Positions 16,501-25,003 of a stretch of DNA of 54,897 nucleotides are shown here, one piece after another. Under the pieces are notes generated by a model, which made no database searches, was not told the origin of the DNA, and saw nothing but the letters and a program-made list of their open reading frames with translations. Every line of letters starts with the position of its first letter. Positions within the stretch are counted from its first letter, which is position 1. Location: assembly GCA_023419605.1 (NCBI GenBank), contig JAEZXR010000021.1:1-54897 (forward strand), given 5' to 3'. The translations under genes were made by a program, and so were the position numbers. This DNA comes from Bacillota bacterium (lineage in GTDB: Bacteria > Bacillota > Clostridia > Acetivibrionales > JAEZXR01).

Positions 16501-17790
16501 ATGAGTGAGAAGAAATTGGGATTTGATACTTTACAGGTTCACGGTGCACAGAAGGCTGACCCGACCACCGGGTCCCGGGCTGTGCCCATTTACCAGACTA
16601 CATCCTATGTTTTTAATGACGCGGATCATGCGGCAGACCTGTTCGCCCTAAAGGTACCCGGCAACATTTATACACGGATTATGAATCCGACTACGGATGT
16701 TTTTGAACAGAGAATTGCACTGCTGGAAGGTGGTGTGGGAGCTCTGGCTACGGCCTCCGGTTCAGCCGCCATTACGTATGCCATACTGAATATTGCCGGA
16801 GCAGGGGATAATATTGTTTCGGCCAGTACGCTGTACGGCGGTACGTACAATCTGTTTTCAGTCACTTTGCCGAGATTGGGGATTCATACAACCTTTGTAA
16901 ACCCGGATGATCCGGAGAACTTCAGAAACGCCATTACGGAAAGAACCCGGGCATTGTTCATTGAAACCATTGGAAATCCCGGGATCAACATTATTGATAT
17001 TGAAGCGGTAGCCCGTATCGCCCATGAAAATAAAATTCCCCTGATCATCGATAATACCTTCGGAACACCTTATCTGATTCGTCCCATCGAGTTCGGAGCG
17101 GATATTGTAGTTCATTCTGCAACGAAGTTTATCGGTGGACATGGTACATCCATTGGGGGTGTTATCGTGGACTCCGGTAAATTCGACTGGATAGGAAGCG
17201 GCAAATTCCCTGAGCTGACAGAGCCAGATCCTAGTTATCATGGTGTCAGATATGCACATGATGTAGGTGCCCCTGCCTATATAATAAAAGCAAGAGTCCA
17301 GCTTCTCCGAGATACAGGTGCCTGCTTGAGCCCATTTAACTCCTTCCTGCTCCTGCAGGGATTGGAAACTTTATCCCTTCGTGTGGAGAGACATGTTTCC
17401 AACACCCGAAAGGTAGTTGAATTCCTGTCAAGCCACCCCAGTGTAACCTGGGTAAACTATCCTGAACTGGAAGGCAATAAATACAATGCTCTGGCGAAGA
17501 AATATTTGCCGAAAGGTGCAGGCTCCATCTTTACCTTTGGGATTAAGGGAGGACTGGAGGCCGGTAAGAAGTTCATAAACAGTCTGGAGTTGTTCTCACT
17601 TCTTGCGAATGTAGCCGATGCAAAATCACTGGTTATACATCCGGCCAGCACAACACACCAGCAGCTGTCGGAAGAAGATCAGATTGCAGCAGGCGTTGCA
17701 CCGGAATTGATCCGGCTCTCTATCGGTATTGAGGATGTAAATGATTTGATTGATGATCTGCGTCAGGCTTTGGAAAAAGCTGCTTTATAA
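16501..17790 (+). CDS. metY: O-acetylhomoserine sulfhydrylase (aminocarboxypropyltransferase)
   Basis: A 429-residue PLP enzyme of the Cys/Met-metabolism family that makes homocysteine from O-acetylhomoserine and sulfide. The PLP-binding Lys is K209 in S-A-T-K-F-I-G-G-H-G. Other hallmarks are S-R-A-V-P-I-Y-Q-T-T-S-Y near the N-terminus, the phosphate-binding loop A-T-A-S-G-S-A-A, and D-N-T-F-G-T-P. The length and a long insert near residue 230 (GKFPELTEPDPSYHG) fit MetY rather than the shorter MetB/MetC. ATG 16501 follows GGGAGG by 7 bases. A terminator follows 12 bases after the stop. Confidence 0.93.
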   Translation: MSEKKLGFDTLQVHGAQKADPTTGSRAVPIYQTTSYVFNDADHAADLFALKVPGNIYTRIMNPTTDVFEQRIALLEGGVGALATASGSAAITYAILNIAGAGDNIVSASTLYGGTYNLFSVTLPRLGIHTTFVNPDDPENFRNAITERTRALFIETIGNPGINIIDIEAVARIAHENKIPLIIDNTFGTPYLIRPIEFGADIVVHSATKFIGGHGTSIGGVIVDSGKFDWIGSGKFPELTEPDPSYHGVRYAHDVGAPAYIIKARVQLLRDTGACLSPFNSFLLLQGLETLSLRVERHVSNTRKVVEFLSSHPSVTWVNYPELEGNKYNALAKKYLPKGAGSIFTFGIKGGLEAGKKFINSLELFSLLANVADAKSLVIHPASTTHQQLSEEDQIAAGVAPELIRLSIGIEDVNDLIDDLRQALEKAAL

Positions 17791-17802
17791 GAGGAAGAAT
17801 AG

Positions 17803-17843
17803 AAAAGCTCCCTGTGAATCCCAGGATCCACAGGGAGCTTTTT
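17803..17843 (+). terminator. Rho-independent terminator of metY
   Basis: AAAAGCTCCCTGTG (17803-17816) pairs perfectly with CACAGGGAGCTTTT (17829-17842), and the stem ends in a T-run. Confidence 0.92.
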
Positions 17844-17851
17844 AAGGAAGT

Positions 17852-17955
17852 CTCCTTCCGAGAGGGGGCGTCACAGCGTGACAGGGGGAGTGTTTTTTGA
17901 GTCCGGGGAACGCTCCCTCCGCCAGCTGTGCTGGCACCTCCCTCTTGGAGGGAGG
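17852..17955. repeat. Composite inverted repeat between convergent genes
   Basis: Left arm 17852-17902 and right arm 17909-17955 are imperfect reverse complements. The right arm folds further into two hairpins, GCCAGC-TGT-GCTGGC and CCTCCCTC-TTG-GAGGGAGG; the left arm carries the decayed counterpart with GTCAC/GTGAC. It sits between the convergent metY and acyl-CoA synthetase genes and resembles the palindromic interspersed repeats common in Clostridia. It may also terminate the synthetase transcript. Confidence 0.6.
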
Positions 17956-17966
17956 TTTTTCCTTTT

Positions 17967-19688
17967 TTACTTCTTATCCTCTTCCAGATAACGTTTGATG
18001 GTTCTCTTGGTAGTCTTGGCAAACTCAGTTTCTCTGAGGGTAATGTCCTTGACGTATTTGTAGGTGACAAGGCCCTTGTTAACGGTCTTGACCTCATTCT
18101 GTATCAGGTCAAAGAGCTCCTGGGAGGAAAGCGGTTTGTCTTTAAACTCCTCCGTGATTTTATCCATGTCCGGAACAATAATCGCAGCTACAACTGTCTC
18201 GTCGGAATTTTTCTCCCGTTTCTCCGTCACAAGGCATTCCTTAATATAGGGGCTGCGGTTCAATAATGTCTCGATTTCTTCAGGGTAAATATTTTTACCG
18301 TTTTTTGTAACGATAACATTCTTTTTGCGGCCTGTTATATGAACAAACTGGTCCGCGTCAATGTAACCCAGATCACCGGTGTGGAACCAACCGTCCTTCA
18401 TAACCTGGGCTGTAGCTTCCTCGTTTTCATAGTATCCCAGCATCATGCTAGGGCCACTGACGATGATTTCACCGACACCTTCACTGTTGGGAGCATCGAT
18501 TTTAACTTGAAGTCCGGGGAGTGGCAGGCCGGCAGCGTCATCTTTATAATCTACATCCCGGTTGAGGGCCACGATGGGAGCGCACTCGGTAAGTCCATAC
18601 CCTTGAACCGCGTGGATTCCAAAAGAACGGAGACCTTCAGAAACAACAGGGTCAATGCCCGCAGCTCCGCTGATGAATATGCGTATATGTCCTCCAAAGT
18701 TTTCATGGATGGGTGCAAAAAGTTTCTTGGTCAAATCTATACCGAATTTTTTTGCCAGATTGCTTACTTTCAAGCCCATCTTCAGTTTTTTCAGGAGAGC
18801 CGGGTTTTTGGCTGCCTGATCCCATATGCGATTGTACATGGATTCAAAAATAAGCGGTACACCTAGCATAACGGTGGTTTTGGATTCCTTTAAATTTTTT
18901 GGAATGTGCCGCAGACCCTCACAGTAGGCAATAGCGGCTCCTCTGTAGATCGGACACAGGAACCCACAGGTACATTCATAGGTATGATGAATGGGCAGTA
19001 CCGATAAGAAGGTATCCTCCTGCCCAATATACAACATGGAGCACATGGCCATTAAGTTGGCACATATATTCTTATGGGACAGCATAACCGCTTTGGCAAG
19101 ATCTGTGGTGCCTGAGGTAAAAAGCAGGGCACTCATCTCCTCGTTGTCGATAGCGGCATTTATAAAATCGGTATTTCCACCGGCCATTAATTCATGACCC
19201 TTTTCAAGAACTTGATGAAAAGAGAGGTTTTTATCAGAGGACTGACTGCCGTCCATATTTATGTAATAATCTATAAAATCCAGGGATTGCACGACTGGGA
19301 GGAGTTTCTCGGATACACTTCCTGAAAACACGATCGCACTTACCTTTGAACGGATCAAAAGGTTTTCAATTTCGTTGGCAGGAAGCTCCCTGTCAAGGGG
19401 AACAATGATTCCTGTTCCATTTATAACGGAGAGGTAGGAGATAGACCACTCGTATCTGTTTTCACCGATCAGGGCGATTCGTTTACCCTTCAACCCAAGA
19501 TGGAGCAGGGCCGTTCCAAAAGCGTCCACATCAGATTTGTATTGTCTATAGGATATGGGTTGATACGCATCGGAACCTTTGCGCTTGGCTAAAAAAGCCG
19601 CCTTCTCTCCAAAAAGTGCAGCGCTGGACGTAAGCATGTCCTTTAAATCCTTAATGGTTCTAACCTCATATAAAGGTATGTTTTTCAT
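17967..19688 (-). CDS. Long-chain acyl-CoA synthetase-like AMP-forming enzyme
   Basis: A 573-residue adenylate-forming enzyme that activates a carboxylic acid with ATP and joins it to CoA. Motifs in order: the phosphate loop L-F-T-S-G-T-T-D-L-A-K-A-V, Y-G-L-T-E-C-A-P-I (adenine site), G-W-F-H-T-G-D-L-G-Y-I-D, and G-R-K-K-N-V-I-V-T-K-N-G-K-N-I-Y-P-E-E-I-E with the catalytic Lys. The phosphate loop deviates from the usual TSGTTGxPKGV (G to D, P to A). ATG 19688 is chosen because the upstream frame is unlike the family; GAGGAG lies 11 bases away. Fatty-acid chain length cannot be read. Confidence 0.85.
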   Translation of the reverse strand: MKNIPLYEVRTIKDLKDMLTSSAALFGEKAAFLAKRKGSDAYQPISYRQYKSDVDAFGTALLHLGLKGKRIALIGENRYEWSISYLSVINGTGIIVPLDRELPANEIENLLIRSKVSAIVFSGSVSEKLLPVVQSLDFIDYYINMDGSQSSDKNLSFHQVLEKGHELMAGGNTDFINAAIDNEEMSALLFTSGTTDLAKAVMLSHKNICANLMAMCSMLYIGQEDTFLSVLPIHHTYECTCGFLCPIYRGAAIAYCEGLRHIPKNLKESKTTVMLGVPLIFESMYNRIWDQAAKNPALLKKLKMGLKVSNLAKKFGIDLTKKLFAPIHENFGGHIRIFISGAAGIDPVVSEGLRSFGIHAVQGYGLTECAPIVALNRDVDYKDDAAGLPLPGLQVKIDAPNSEGVGEIIVSGPSMMLGYYENEEATAQVMKDGWFHTGDLGYIDADQFVHITGRKKNVIVTKNGKNIYPEEIETLLNRSPYIKECLVTEKREKNSDETVVAAIIVPDMDKITEEFKDKPLSSQELFDLIQNEVKTVNKGLVTYKYVKDITLRETEFAKTTKRTIKRYLEEDKK

Positions 19689-19771
19689 GTGGCAAAAAAC
19701 TCCTCTCAAAGCAATATAATTTATTAAACCTATTATATAGTAAGAACGGCCCATAGAAAAGGTTTATTTAA

Positions 19772-19796
19772 TAAAAAAACGGGGATTTCCCCGTTC
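19772..19796 (-). terminator. Terminator of the helicase/zinc-array/nuclease operon
   Basis: On the minus strand AACGGGGA and TCCCCGTT form a tight hairpin followed by seven T residues, right after the nuclease-like gene. Confidence 0.9.
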
Positions 19797-19801
19797 TTTC
19801 A

Positions 19802-20824
19802 CTAGTCAGCCACATATACGTTGCTGTATTCCAGTTTTAACTCATATCGGCATATACTTTTCCAGTCGCTTTGCAGGATTTCACAGAATATCAGCTTGAA
19901 TGGAGTGGTTTCCTTACTATTCAAATCTTCATTTTCTGCCGCAGCATTTCGCTGGGAAATACATTCGCCTTCCCGGTTAAATATTTTGATAAATACCGTC
20001 AATCCTGAAACCGGACGTTTACCGTTGTTATATAATTCACCTTCAAAGATAAGATGCTGGCTTTGGGGATCGACGAAATATTTTATAAAGGAGAGCTGAA
20101 CCTTGGTCTTGGGAGATTTTATTTGGCCTTCAAGGAAGAGCGTATCCTTGCTGGTTGTCAGCCCACTGACCAGGAACTGTTTTTCTTCCTGCCGCCGGTT
20201 ATCAATAAGATCCTGTACCAGGGGAAGAAACTTCTCTCGATCCAGCAGTGTGATCCCCAGCTTCCTTGCTTCTTCCGCAGCGTCCGGTTCAAAATAGCTG
20301 CTGGAAATCAAAATTGCCTGTTCGCAGTTATAGTGATGGGCCATATATTTTAATTGCCGTACGGAACGAAGGCCTACATTGCAATTGGTTGCGCACTTTA
20401 CGGCTAAAATGGCCACTTTTACATCGCCCCGATGCACGATGATGTCCAGGGAGCTCAGATGATTTTTAGGAATGAAAAGAACTTCATACCCGAAATTCAA
20501 AATCACCTGCTTTACCAAAGCCTTGAACTTCATTTCATCCAGGTCATCCATATCAAAGGAATTGGAGGATTTGAAGGAATCCCTGATCCGGCTCAGCACC
20601 ATGGAATCAATATAACTGTTCAGCTTGTTCCGGCGCCGGACCTCCCGTGCCTCCTCTTCAAAGTTATACTTTGCCAGCATATCATCAACGACTTTTTGGA
20701 TTTTCCCTTCCGGGTACCTGTGCTTCAGGTAATTTTCCACGGTCCTGTGAAGGCTGACCTTATCCGGGTTTTCCTTGCGGATATAAAGCTCCAATATCTT
20801 ATCATGCAGGGTTGTGGTCTTCAT
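19802..20824 (-). CDS. Mrr-fold nuclease-like protein, third gene of a helicase operon
   Basis: A 340-residue protein. Residues 1-90 are helical and charged. Residues 96-205 look like an Mrr/PD-(D/E)XK domain: F-K-A-L-V-K-Q-V-I-L-N-F-G-Y-E-V, then D127 in S-L-D-I-I-V, and I-L-A-V-K143. The usual Glu/Gln of ExK/QxK is Ala141, so the site is non-canonical and may be inactive or use another acid. The RQLKYMAHHYNCEQAILISS helix-strand and a final L-L-D-R-E-K-F fit the fold. Residues 225-340 form a beta-rich C-terminal domain resembling FxLYD-type modules. GGAGGGTGATGGA precedes the ATG, 4 bases after the zinc-array gene. Confidence 0.65.
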   Translation of the reverse strand: MKTTTLHDKILELYIRKENPDKVSLHRTVENYLKHRYPEGKIQKVVDDMLAKYNFEEEAREVRRRNKLNSYIDSMVLSRIRDSFKSSNSFDMDDLDEMKFKALVKQVILNFGYEVLFIPKNHLSSLDIIVHRGDVKVAILAVKCATNCNVGLRSVRQLKYMAHHYNCEQAILISSSYFEPDAAEEARKLGITLLDREKFLPLVQDLIDNRRQEEKQFLVSGLTTSKDTLFLEGQIKSPKTKVQLSFIKYFVDPQSQHLIFEGELYNNGKRPVSGLTVFIKIFNREGECISQRNAAAENEDLNSKETTPFKLIFCEILQSDWKSICRYELKLEYSNVYVAD

Positions 20825-20828
20825 TCCA

Positions 20829-22826
20829 TCACCCTCCCTTCCTGGTTGTATTGCCTCTGGCTTTCAGGTTTTCCATAAAGCCCAGCTCTCTGCCGCTGAT
20901 GACATCTCCACTGTAACTGCAGGTAACAATATATCCATTCAGTAATCCTTTACAATAGAGTACCAGCAGTTCTTCCGATTTACCCATATAGAAGGACTTA
21001 AACTTCGAAACAGCAGGCAATGCATCTGCTGCACGTGATACGAGGGAATCGGTGCTGCTGATGGGAGTTAGGCTTGCACACGCCTTGCAATGGCCTTTTG
21101 CATTTAAACAATCCGGACAAAACTCTTCACCGCAGAGACTGCACTTCTGGAAAGGAGTACAATCACAAATCTCACTTCCACACCCTCTGCAATGATTGAT
21201 GTGCTTACTGCAATAGATGCTGCGGCACTTGCTGCACTGCTTGTAATGACTGGGACATAAGGCATCCTCACATTTGGAACAACTTTTTATCTCGTTGGCA
21301 GCAAAGGTATCACTGCATACCGCACAGGTTGCAATGTGGTCCTGGCATAGGATATTCCCGCTATAGGCTGAGGTGTGGGAATGATCTTCGCAAAGCAGGC
21401 TTCCACAGATGGAGCACCGGTCGATATGGTCATCACAAAATAGCTGTCCGCAGGTACTGCAGTTGTGGCTGTGCTGCGAACAAACGGGTTCATTGCATTG
21501 ACTGCAATATTGAACATGCTCTTTGCATATATTGTCTCCACAAACAGTGCAGACCTCATAGCAGTCGATACAATAGATATTGCCACAGGTGACGCATGCA
21601 TATGCATGGGAAGGACATACCACAGCACCGCAGGAGGAACACTTTCGAACACAATCCGTACAGGTCGTCTCACCGCAGGTAGAGCATACAAAGGATTCAT
21701 GGTCGCATTGGTCACAGATAATTTTATGGCAGGAATTACAGCTTTCCATACAATTTTTGCAAAGAACATGACCTGCATCGCATAAAACTCCCGTATCGAT
21801 TTCCGAACCGCACTCACTGCAGGGGATATCGACTCGTCCCAGAAAGAAATTTCCCGGGATTTCCACTTCCTTGCCCGTGGTTTTCAGTGCAAATGTCATC
21901 TTCCTCACATCTTCTGTCGTATGGAAGATGATTACATTTTTTAAGTGATAGCTGCAATTGAGCGTATACCCGCTGATTTCCCGCTCACAAAGGGCTACGG
22001 CTTCAACCTGAAGTTGTTCCAACTGCTCCAGGGTGCTTTTTGCATAATTTTCGGCATAGTCTTCTTCAAATTTGGTAGTAATAGCTATAATCTTATCCTG
22101 TAGAGGGCCTTCGATTTCCCTTTTAAATACATCCAGCTGTTCCTTGAGCATTTCCTCTGCACCTTCCCGTGCAGTTTTCAAATGCTCTGCATAGGTCTGG
22201 GGATCCAGACAGGAGCCGTCGCTCCAAGGTTCCAGCTTCAACTGGGTCAAGTCCCTGGCCAGAATATTATTGATGGTTTCTCCCGTTTCCAGATCGATTA
22301 GGATGGTCAGGGATTTTTGAATTTTCTGACTCAGGCTATAGTCGTTGGAAAGCTCCACGTGAAAAATAAAGCCAATGGCATTTAGAGGACGACTGCTTTT
22401 TATCTCGTTCAGGCTTTTAAAGTCGGCATTTTCTATGGAGGTATTACAGTTTTTATAGTTATAGCAGAAGTCGCAGCATCCATCTTCTCTGTCGCAGATA
22501 GTAACGAAAGGGCAGAGGTCGCAGCATTTTTTCCGGCTCAGTACAGACATAACACTTTCTGTAGAATAGGATGCTTTGACTTCGGAGACTGCGGCACGAG
22601 AACTGCAGTCCTGCACCATGGCACGCAGTTCCTTACTGCCTTTGGCAAGAAGCTTTATCTCCTTGTTTTCGCTTGCTATACGTGGAAGATAGGTATATCG
22701 GGCTGTTGCTCCTTTTGCCAGTACCACTACAAAATACTCCGGGTGCGTTTCCGTAATAGTGGCTCCGGTGGCTTTGAAATACATTTCCACAAACTGATGC
22801 AATTCTGAATCATATAAATTTTTCAT
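20829..22826 (-). CDS. Multi-zinc-finger array protein
   Basis: A 665-residue protein. Residues 336-583 hold about 14 tandem units near 15 residues long with the form C-x2-C-x4-C-x2-[C/H], for example K-C-S-S-C-G-A-V-V-C-P-S-H. Adjacent pairs could form treble-clef or RING/B-box-like knuckles. A smaller Cys cluster lies at 101-127 (C-C-D-L-C ... C-C-D-F-C ... C), a likely coiled coil at 211-285, and a smooth C-terminal domain at 593-665. ATG 22826 follows AGGGGTGATAG; the frame extends to a TTG at 22844 with no better signal. It lies 25 bases after the helicase gene and 4 bases before the nuclease-like gene. Function unknown; binding of nucleic acid or protein is the natural guess. Confidence 0.8.
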   Translation of the reverse strand: MKNLYDSELHQFVEMYFKATGATITETHPEYFVVVLAKGATARYTYLPRIASENKEIKLLAKGSKELRAMVQDCSSRAAVSEVKASYSTESVMSVLSRKKCCDLCPFVTICDREDGCCDFCYNYKNCNTSIENADFKSLNEIKSSRPLNAIGFIFHVELSNDYSLSQKIQKSLTILIDLETGETINNILARDLTQLKLEPWSDGSCLDPQTYAEHLKTAREGAEEMLKEQLDVFKREIEGPLQDKIIAITTKFEEDYAENYAKSTLEQLEQLQVEAVALCEREISGYTLNCSYHLKNVIIFHTTEDVRKMTFALKTTGKEVEIPGNFFLGRVDIPCSECGSEIDTGVLCDAGHVLCKNCMESCNSCHKIICDQCDHESFVCSTCGETTCTDCVRKCSSCGAVVCPSHAYACVTCGNIYCIDCYEVCTVCGDNICKEHVQYCSQCNEPVCSQHSHNCSTCGQLFCDDHIDRCSICGSLLCEDHSHTSAYSGNILCQDHIATCAVCSDTFAANEIKSCSKCEDALCPSHYKQCSKCRSIYCSKHINHCRGCGSEICDCTPFQKCSLCGEEFCPDCLNAKGHCKACASLTPISSTDSLVSRAADALPAVSKFKSFYMGKSEELLVLYCKGLLNGYIVTCSYSGDVISGRELGFMENLKARGNTTRKGG

Positions 22827-22851
22827 ACCTATCACCCCTTTCAACGCTCAT

Positions 22852-24696
22852 TTAATCCAGCACTCCCTGGGAAAACTCTTCCCGCAGCTGGCTCTGCTGC
22901 TTTTTGTACTCCATATCCTCCCGGAGTCTTTCCAACTCTTTTTCAATATCGCGTTTGTTCGTGGAACGCATAATCACGTCCATAATGGTTTCTTCAATAT
23001 CAAAATCTCCATCCTTGATCTCGGATAGGATGGATTCAATCCCGCCGATGGTCATTTTGAAAAGCTCTATTTTTTCGAATAAAACCTTTAGTACATAATC
23101 ATCGATGGTATCCTTCATTACCAGGTTAAATACGGTAACATCCTTTTCCTGGCCCCGTCGATGGACCCTGCCGATTCTTTGCTCGATCTTCATGGGATTC
23201 CAGTGCAGGTCATAGTTTACTACGATGCAGGCGTTCTGAAGGTTAAGGCCTTCCGCCGCTGAATCGGTAGCAACGATATACTGAAGCTTGCCGGACCGGA
23301 ACTCCTCGATGAGAGCTTGCCGCTCGTGGCCGGAAAGCCTTCCTTCATAAACTCTGGCAGGCATATAGTTCTCATTTAAGCTATCACAAAGCATGTGGGC
23401 TGTTTCCAGGCGCAGGGTAAAGATAATGGCCTTTTCTCCAGCGAGGCCGTTCAAGGTTTCAATCAGCTTGCCTTCCTTGGAGTAGCTGCCTACGCTATTT
23501 GCCAAATCCAGGATTCCATCGATGTCGAGGGATTCCTCGGGATATTTCTGTTTTCTGGCATGAAGGCTTTTTATGAGTGCCCTGGGGCTGCTGGAAAGAG
23601 ACTGCTGCAGTGTGATGAGTTCCTTCATCAGGAAATAGCCGCCCTTTCCTTTGGTGCTGCCTTCGTCGTCGTCACTGTGGAAGGAACCGCCTTCTGAAAA
23701 GTTCGAGAACATTTTCTTCATATACTGGATAACTGCTTCATATAATAAATCCTCTTCCGCCGTGGTATTTACCCGGTGCGAATAAATATAGCGTTCCGTA
23801 AAAGGAATGCCGCTGTCTTTTCTAAGGGTTCGTACCATTACATTGGAGATGATTTTTTTCAATTCGTCCTTCATTTCAGGACGGCATATTCTTCCGGCTT
23901 TATCCTGAAAGTATTTTTTTCGGAAATTTTTCTCGGTTCCGAATAAGCCGGGATATAATAAATCCGCCAGGCTATAGATGTCTGTAAGCTTATTGCATAA
24001 AGGTGTTGCCGTACTGAGAAGCATATACCTCCGGTCGATGGAGCTCACAGCCTGTCGTCTTTTTGAGTTTGTATTGATGAGCAGGTGTGCTTCATCTACA
24101 ATCACCATATCCCATTGCCTGTTGGTAAACTTGTCTACATTTCTGGAAAGCTTGTTAAAGGAAGTGATAATGCGGCTGGAGTCATAAGTAAAATCCTCAT
24201 CCTCCGTCGTAGAAAATTCCTCATCGAATTTCTCCTTCATTTCATCTTTCCACTGGAGCAGAAGGGCCTTTGGAGTTATAATCAAGACAGAGTGAATATT
24301 TTCTCTGACAACGTGTTCTTTTAAAATAAGTCCAATTTCAATGGTTTTACCAAGACCTACTTCGTCAGCCATTAAGGCGATACTGGACTTTTCCTTCAAC
24401 ACATTCAGTGCAACCTTCAGCTGATAGGGATAGGGTTCCAGCCGACCTTCCAGCAGATCAAGAGTGGACAGCTTATCGATTTTTCCGGATTTCATCAATT
24501 CACCGGCCAGTATGCTGAGTTTTAGCCAATCCCCCGAAGTATTGAGGCTGCACTCCTGGATTTTGGAGGAGACCTTATTATCATCCGAGAATGTACTATG
24601 CACCGGAACAAGGTCCATTAAAAGGCCCGGATCACTGCTGTGCTGCTTGATTTTTATTAAATTCGGGTTTGTAAACTGCGGCATCAATTCTTGCAT
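22852..24696 (-). CDS. SNF2/RapA-type superfamily 2 ATPase
   Basis: A 614-residue helicase-fold ATPase, first gene of a three-gene operon. Q-type motif near Y-Q-L-K (91-94), Walker A D-E-V-G-L-G-K-T (111-118), motif Ia ITPKALLLQWKDE, DEAH (201-204), S-T-A-T-P (228-232), motif V A-T-D-S-A-A-E-G-L-N-L-Q, and motif VI Q-R-I-G-R-V-H-R-R-G-Q (506-516), all typical of SNF2/RapA-like double-stranded DNA translocases. A Ser/Asp-rich linker lies near 335-350 and a coiled tail at 580-605. There is no separate nuclease or methyltransferase domain. AGGAG precedes the ATG. Confidence 0.9.
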   Translation of the reverse strand: MQELMPQFTNPNLIKIKQHSSDPGLLMDLVPVHSTFSDDNKVSSKIQECSLNTSGDWLKLSILAGELMKSGKIDKLSTLDLLEGRLEPYPYQLKVALNVLKEKSSIALMADEVGLGKTIEIGLILKEHVVRENIHSVLIITPKALLLQWKDEMKEKFDEEFSTTEDEDFTYDSSRIITSFNKLSRNVDKFTNRQWDMVIVDEAHLLINTNSKRRQAVSSIDRRYMLLSTATPLCNKLTDIYSLADLLYPGLFGTEKNFRKKYFQDKAGRICRPEMKDELKKIISNVMVRTLRKDSGIPFTERYIYSHRVNTTAEEDLLYEAVIQYMKKMFSNFSEGGSFHSDDDEGSTKGKGGYFLMKELITLQQSLSSSPRALIKSLHARKQKYPEESLDIDGILDLANSVGSYSKEGKLIETLNGLAGEKAIIFTLRLETAHMLCDSLNENYMPARVYEGRLSGHERQALIEEFRSGKLQYIVATDSAAEGLNLQNACIVVNYDLHWNPMKIEQRIGRVHRRGQEKDVTVFNLVMKDTIDDYVLKVLFEKIELFKMTIGGIESILSEIKDGDFDIEETIMDVIMRSTNKRDIEKELERLREDMEYKKQQSQLREEFSQGVLD

Positions 24697-24935
24697 GCAA
24701 AACTCCTATCTAGTTCTGTATAAGGTATAATTGTTACTTCCAATGCATCATAGCATATTTTTACCGGTTGCAGTGGGGAAATACAGCCTGTTTTATTTTG
24801 CAGATATTAATCTAATTGTAACATATCCATAAGCGGGTGTTGATTAGAATTTTAACCGATTTACGCTGTGGTTTTTGTTCACCTTACACAAAGCAGAGCG
24901 GTGGGAAGAGGGCTGTTATTTGCCTTGCAGATATT
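24697..24935. other. Divergent intergenic region
   Basis: It separates the minus-strand helicase operon from the plus-strand esterase and must hold the helicase promoter. I find no convincing -35/-10 pair or operator for the helicase operon by eye. No gene is supported. Confidence 0.4.
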
Positions 24936-24964
24936 TTGACCTTTATAGGAAAAAGATGTATACT
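24936..24964 (+). promoter_or_regulatory. Promoter of the esterase gene
   Basis: TTGACC (24936-24941), a 17-base spacer and TATACT (24959-24964), 40 bases before the ATG. Confidence 0.8.
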
Positions 24965-25003
24965 ATTTTTGTACATTTTGGTAAATGTTTTGGAGGTAAA
25001 ACT

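Noticed and set aside
20829..22826. Rubredoxin or ferredoxin-like Fe-S protein
   Set aside because: The spacing and frequent C-x2-H endings fit zinc knuckles better than cysteine-only Fe-S clusters.
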